Assembly (NCBI GenBank): GCA_045594445.1
Contig: JAZNYL010000012.1
Coordinates: 1 to 16,180 of the forward strand
Direction: 5' to 3'
DNA length: 16,180 bases
Source: SVQP01 sp045594445
Lineage (GTDB): Bacteria; Bacillota; Clostridia; Oscillospirales; CAG-272
Both the position numbers and the translations under genes were made by a program. Positions 13,426 through 16,180 of this stretch are shown in pieces (positions within the stretch are counted from its first letter, which is position 1; each line of letters begins with the position of its first letter). Below the pieces are notes generated by a model. That model was given only the letters and a program-made list of their open reading frames with translations, was not told the origin of the DNA and ran no database searches.

Positions 13426-15186
13426 ATGGTAGAAGGAAAGATCCTTAAGGTATCCGGCCCGCTGGTCGTAGCGGAGGGCATGCGTGAAGCGAATATGTTT
13501 GACGTGGTCCGTGTGGGCAAGGACCGTCTGATCGGTGAGATCATTGAGATGCACGGCGATCGTGCCTCCATTCAGGTATACGAAGAAACCGCAGGCATTG
13601 GCCGAGGCGACAAGGTGGTATCCACGGGTGCGCCCTTATCGGTAGAGCTCGGTCCCGGCCTGCTGACCAATATTTACGACGGCATCCAGCGTCCCCTTGA
13701 GGCAATCAGAGAGAGATGCGGTGCCAATATTTCCAAGGGTATTGACGAACCCGCGTTGGATCGCGGCAAGTACTGGCACTTTGTGCCTGCACACGTGTTC
13801 GGCGACAAGGTTGGCCCGGGTGACGTGTACGGTACCGTGCAGGAAACCGAGGTCATTACGCACAAGATCATGGTACCTCCCGGAGTCAGCGGCACCATCG
13901 TGGATCTGATGGAGGGCGATTACCGCGTGACCGACCGTATTGGTAAGATCAAGCGTCCGGACGGCACGATTGAGGAGATCCTGCTCTCGCAGAAGTGGCC
14001 GGTGCGCGTTTCCAGACCTTACGCGGAAAAGTTGCCTCCCATTGAGCCCATGATTACCGGCCAGCGCTCGATCGACGCGCTGTTTCCCATTGCAAAGGGC
14101 GGCACGGCTTGCGTGCCCGGGCCTTTTGGCGCGGGTAAGACGGTGGTGCAGCATCAGCTGGCCAAGTGGAGTGACGTGGACGTGGTGGTCTACATCGGCT
14201 GCGGTGAGCGTGGCAACGAGATGACCGACGTACTGCGCGAATTCCCCGAGCTGACCGACCCCAGAACCGGAAAATCGCTCATGGAGCGTACCGTGCTGAT
14301 CGCAAACACCTCGGATATGCCGGTTGCGGCACGTGAGGCATCGATCTATACGGGTATTACCATTGCGGAATATTACCGCGATATGGGCTACAACGTAGCC
14401 GTCATCGCAGACTCCACATCGCGCTGGGCAGAGGCGCTTCGCGAGATGTCCGGCCGACTTGAGGAAATGCCGGGTGAGGAGGGCTATCCCGCTTACCTGA
14501 CCAGCCGTCTGGCGCAGTTCTACGAAAGAGCGGGTAAGGTGGTCTGCCTTGGTAACGACGGCAGAATCGGCACGCTGTCCGCCATCGGCGCGGTCTCTCC
14601 GCAGGGTGGCGATATTTCCGAGCCTGTCACGCAGGCAACGCTGCGTATCGTCAAGGTATTCTGGGGACTGGATTCCTCGCTGGCCTACAAGCGCCATTTC
14701 CCGGCCATCAACTGGCTCAATTCCTACTCCCTGTACCGCGATCGTCTGAGCGATTGGTTCGCACAGAACGTATCCGCTCGCTGGATGGATATGACCGGCA
14801 AGTGCCTGAAGATTTTGCAAGAGGAAGCAGAGCTCAACGAGATTGTACAGTTGGTCGGTATGGATGCATTGTCAAGCGAGGACAGACTGACCTTGGAGAT
14901 CGCGCGCAGCGTGCGCGAGGACTTCTTGCAGCAGTTCGCGTTTGACGACGTGGACGGATATACCCAGCTGGACAAGCAGTACGAAATGCTGACGCTGGTC
15001 TTCGACTTTGAGCAAAAGGCAGCCGCTGCCGTTGCCGCGGGCGCGGACATCGAAGAGGTCTCCGGCTTGCCCGTTCGTGAGCAGATCGGCCGTTTTAAGG
15101 CGGTTCCTTACGCGGATTACAAGGCAGAATCCGAGAAAATCAAGCAGGAAATTTCCCGTCAGCTGGACGCACTTACCCGCGCGTGA
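13426..15186 (+). CDS. ntpA: V-type ATPase catalytic subunit A
   Basis: Subunit A carries the ATP-hydrolysing sites of the V1 head. The 586-residue length is typical. Domains in order are an N-terminal beta barrel (1-70, with GPLVVAEGM); the A-specific 'non-homologous' insertion (about 110-190); the nucleotide-binding domain with Walker A GPFGAGKT (232-239), GERGNE (261-266) carrying the catalytic glutamate Glu262, and the Walker B strand VAVIADSTSRWAEALRE ending at Asp330; and a helical C-terminal domain (about 430-586). The ATG at 13426 has AAGGAG at 13412-13417 with an 8-base spacer and is preferred over the in-frame TTG at 13420. The SD lies in the stop region of the preceding subunit F gene. 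Confidence 0.98.
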   Translation: MVEGKILKVSGPLVVAEGMREANMFDVVRVGKDRLIGEIIEMHGDRASIQVYEETAGIGRGDKVVSTGAPLSVELGPGLLTNIYDGIQRPLEAIRERCGANISKGIDEPALDRGKYWHFVPAHVFGDKVGPGDVYGTVQETEVITHKIMVPPGVSGTIVDLMEGDYRVTDRIGKIKRPDGTIEEILLSQKWPVRVSRPYAEKLPPIEPMITGQRSIDALFPIAKGGTACVPGPFGAGKTVVQHQLAKWSDVDVVVYIGCGERGNEMTDVLREFPELTDPRTGKSLMERTVLIANTSDMPVAAREASIYTGITIAEYYRDMGYNVAVIADSTSRWAEALREMSGRLEEMPGEEGYPAYLTSRLAQFYERAGKVVCLGNDGRIGTLSAIGAVSPQGGDISEPVTQATLRIVKVFWGLDSSLAYKRHFPAINWLNSYSLYRDRLSDWFAQNVSARWMDMTGKCLKILQEEAELNEIVQLVGMDALSSEDRLTLEIARSVREDFLQQFAFDDVDGYTQLDKQYEMLTLVFDFEQKAAAAVAAGADIEEVSGLPVREQIGRFKAVPYADYKAESEKIKQEISRQLDALTRA

Positions 15187-15206
15187 GCTGAGAAAGGATT
15201 TGCAAT

Positions 15207-16180
15207 ATGATCAGAGAATACAGAACCATAGAAGAAGTCGCGGGCCCTTTGATGCTGGTCAAGCAGGTTGAGGGCGTCAAGTACGACGAGCTGGGCGAGA
15301 TTGAGCTGCCGGACGGCAGCATTCGCCGCTGCCGCGTGCTGGAGGTCAACGGCAGAAACGTGCTGGTGCAGCTGTTTGAGTCCTCGGCAGGTATTAACCT
15401 TGCGCACTCCAAGGTGCGCTTTACCGGACACGGCGTGCAGATGCCCGTGTCTCCCAACATGCTGGGCCGCGTTTTCAGCGGTATGGGCGAGCCCATCGAC
15501 GGCGGCCCTGCCATCATTCCCGAAAAGTCGCTGGACATCAACGGCACGCCCATCAATCCCGCGGCACGCTACTATCCCTCCGAATTCATTCAGACCGGTA
15601 TTTCCACCATTGACGGCCTGAATACGCTGGTCAGAGGCCAGAAGCTTCCCATTTTCTCGGGCTCGGGCTTGCCTCACGCAAACCTTGCCGCACAGATCGC
15701 GCGTCAGGCAAAGGTGCGCGGCAGCGATTCCAAGTTCGCGGTGGTATTTGCCGCTGTGGGTATTACCTTTGAAGAGGCAGACTTCTTTATCTCGGACTTC
15801 AAAAAAACAGGTGCGATCGACAGAACGGTGCTGTTTATCAACCTGGCAAGCGACCCTGCGATCGAGAGAATTTCCACGCCCCGTATGGCGCTGACCGCTG
15901 CGGAATATCTGGCGTTTGAGTGCGATATGCACGTGCTGGTCATCATGACCGACATTACCAACTACGCAGAGGCGCTGCGCGAGGTTTCCGCCGCGCGTAA
16001 GGAAGTGCCCGGTAGACGTGGATATCCCGGTTACCTTTACACCGACCTTGCCACCATGTACGAAAGAGCAGGCAGAAAGATGGGATCTGACGGCTCGATT
16101 ACCATGATCCCGATTTTGTCCATGCCCGAGGACGATAAAACTCACCCCATCCCCGACCTGACCGGCTACATTACCGAGGG
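15207..16180 (+). CDS. ntpB: V-type ATPase subunit B (3' truncated by window)
   Basis: Subunit B is the non-catalytic, regulatory partner of subunit A in the hexameric head. The frame starts at the ATG at 15207 (SD AGAAAGGA at 15191-15198, 8-base spacer) and runs open to the window end, giving about 324 residues of an expected 460 or so. It shows the B-type opening REYRTIEEVAGPLMLVKQVE, the GRVFSGMGEPIDGG segment, and the degenerate P-loop SGSGLPHANLAAQIARQA, which lacks the Walker A lysine and so distinguishes B from A. VLVIMTDITNYAEALREVSA and the PGRRGYPGYLYTDLATMYER block near the end are also typical. The remaining C-terminus, including the arginine-finger region, lies outside. Subunit D is expected next. 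Confidence 0.97.
   Translation, partial: MIREYRTIEEVAGPLMLVKQVEGVKYDELGEIELPDGSIRRCRVLEVNGRNVLVQLFESSAGINLAHSKVRFTGHGVQMPVSPNMLGRVFSGMGEPIDGGPAIIPEKSLDINGTPINPAARYYPSEFIQTGISTIDGLNTLVRGQKLPIFSGSGLPHANLAAQIARQAKVRGSDSKFAVVFAAVGITFEEADFFISDFKKTGAIDRTVLFINLASDPAIERISTPRMALTAAEYLAFECDMHVLVIMTDITNYAEALREVSAARKEVPGRRGYPGYLYTDLATMYERAGRKMGSDGSITMIPILSMPEDDKTHPIPDLTGYITE

Noticed and set aside
8364..16180. An F-type ATP synthase operon
   Set aside because: The gene order, the large subunit I, the two-hairpin K subunit, subunits C and F, and the A-specific insertion are all of V/A type.
1..16180. Mobile elements, CRISPR arrays, tRNA or rRNA genes, phage remnants
   Set aside because: No transposase or integrase motifs, regularly spaced repeats, terminal inverted repeats or RNA-gene-like sequence were seen; the gene content is ordinary chromosomal core.

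Overview
The window reads as a chromosomal core-genome segment of a Gram-positive, anaerobic-type bacterium, most likely a gut Clostridia (Bacillota). The evidence is clear sigma-A promoters with 17-bp spacing, strong GGAGG-type ribosome binding sites, a recA-recX pair, Lgt and lipobox lipoproteins, and a bacterial V-type ATPase operon in the Enterococcus hirae ntp gene order. Nothing finer than class level can be supported from the sequence alone. Every supported gene is on the + strand, and I saw no transposases, phage genes, CRISPR arrays, rRNA or tRNA.

Layout. (1) 1-1528: the 3' part of an Lgt-family prolipoprotein diacylglyceryl transferase, overlapped by a CPBP/CAAX-type intramembrane protease gene and closed by a probable terminator. 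(2) 1671-3518: a near-consensus promoter, recA and recX (recombinational repair and its modulator). (3) 3552-5295: a promoter followed at once by a perfect 11-bp stem-loop, a lipoprotein carrying a ComEC-type metallo-beta-lactamase domain, a flavodoxin-domain protein and one or two tiny possible ORFs. (4) 5312-5824: a promoter and a small acidic lipoprotein. (5) 5889-7582: a promoter, a 520-residue protein with a CvpA-like membrane domain and a large extracytoplasmic part, and a good intrinsic terminator. (6) 7630-8244: a stand-alone protein that resembles the DUF3298/RsiV C-terminal fold. (7) 8292 to the window end: a promoter region and the V-ATPase operon, with subunits G/H (stalk), I, K, E, C, F, A and B; B is cut by the window end and subunit D is expected just beyond.

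The V-ATPase genes together encode the catalytic A/B head, the C/F central stalk and socket, the E/G-type peripheral stalks, and the I/K membrane motor. The K subunit keeps the side chains known to bind Na+ in the E. hirae enzyme, so this is probably a Na+-translocating ATPase. Two lipoproteins in the window are the kind of substrate an Lgt enzyme would modify.

Intergenic gaps are all shorter than 300 bases. I found no convincing previously undescribed system. The points most worth a second look are the cysteine-rich Lgt signature motif, the exported stand-alone ComEC-type hydrolase with its leader hairpin, the twin CCG-N4-CGG sites upstream of recA, the tiny coupled ORFs at 5168-5295, and the signal-peptide-bearing Na+-type K subunit.
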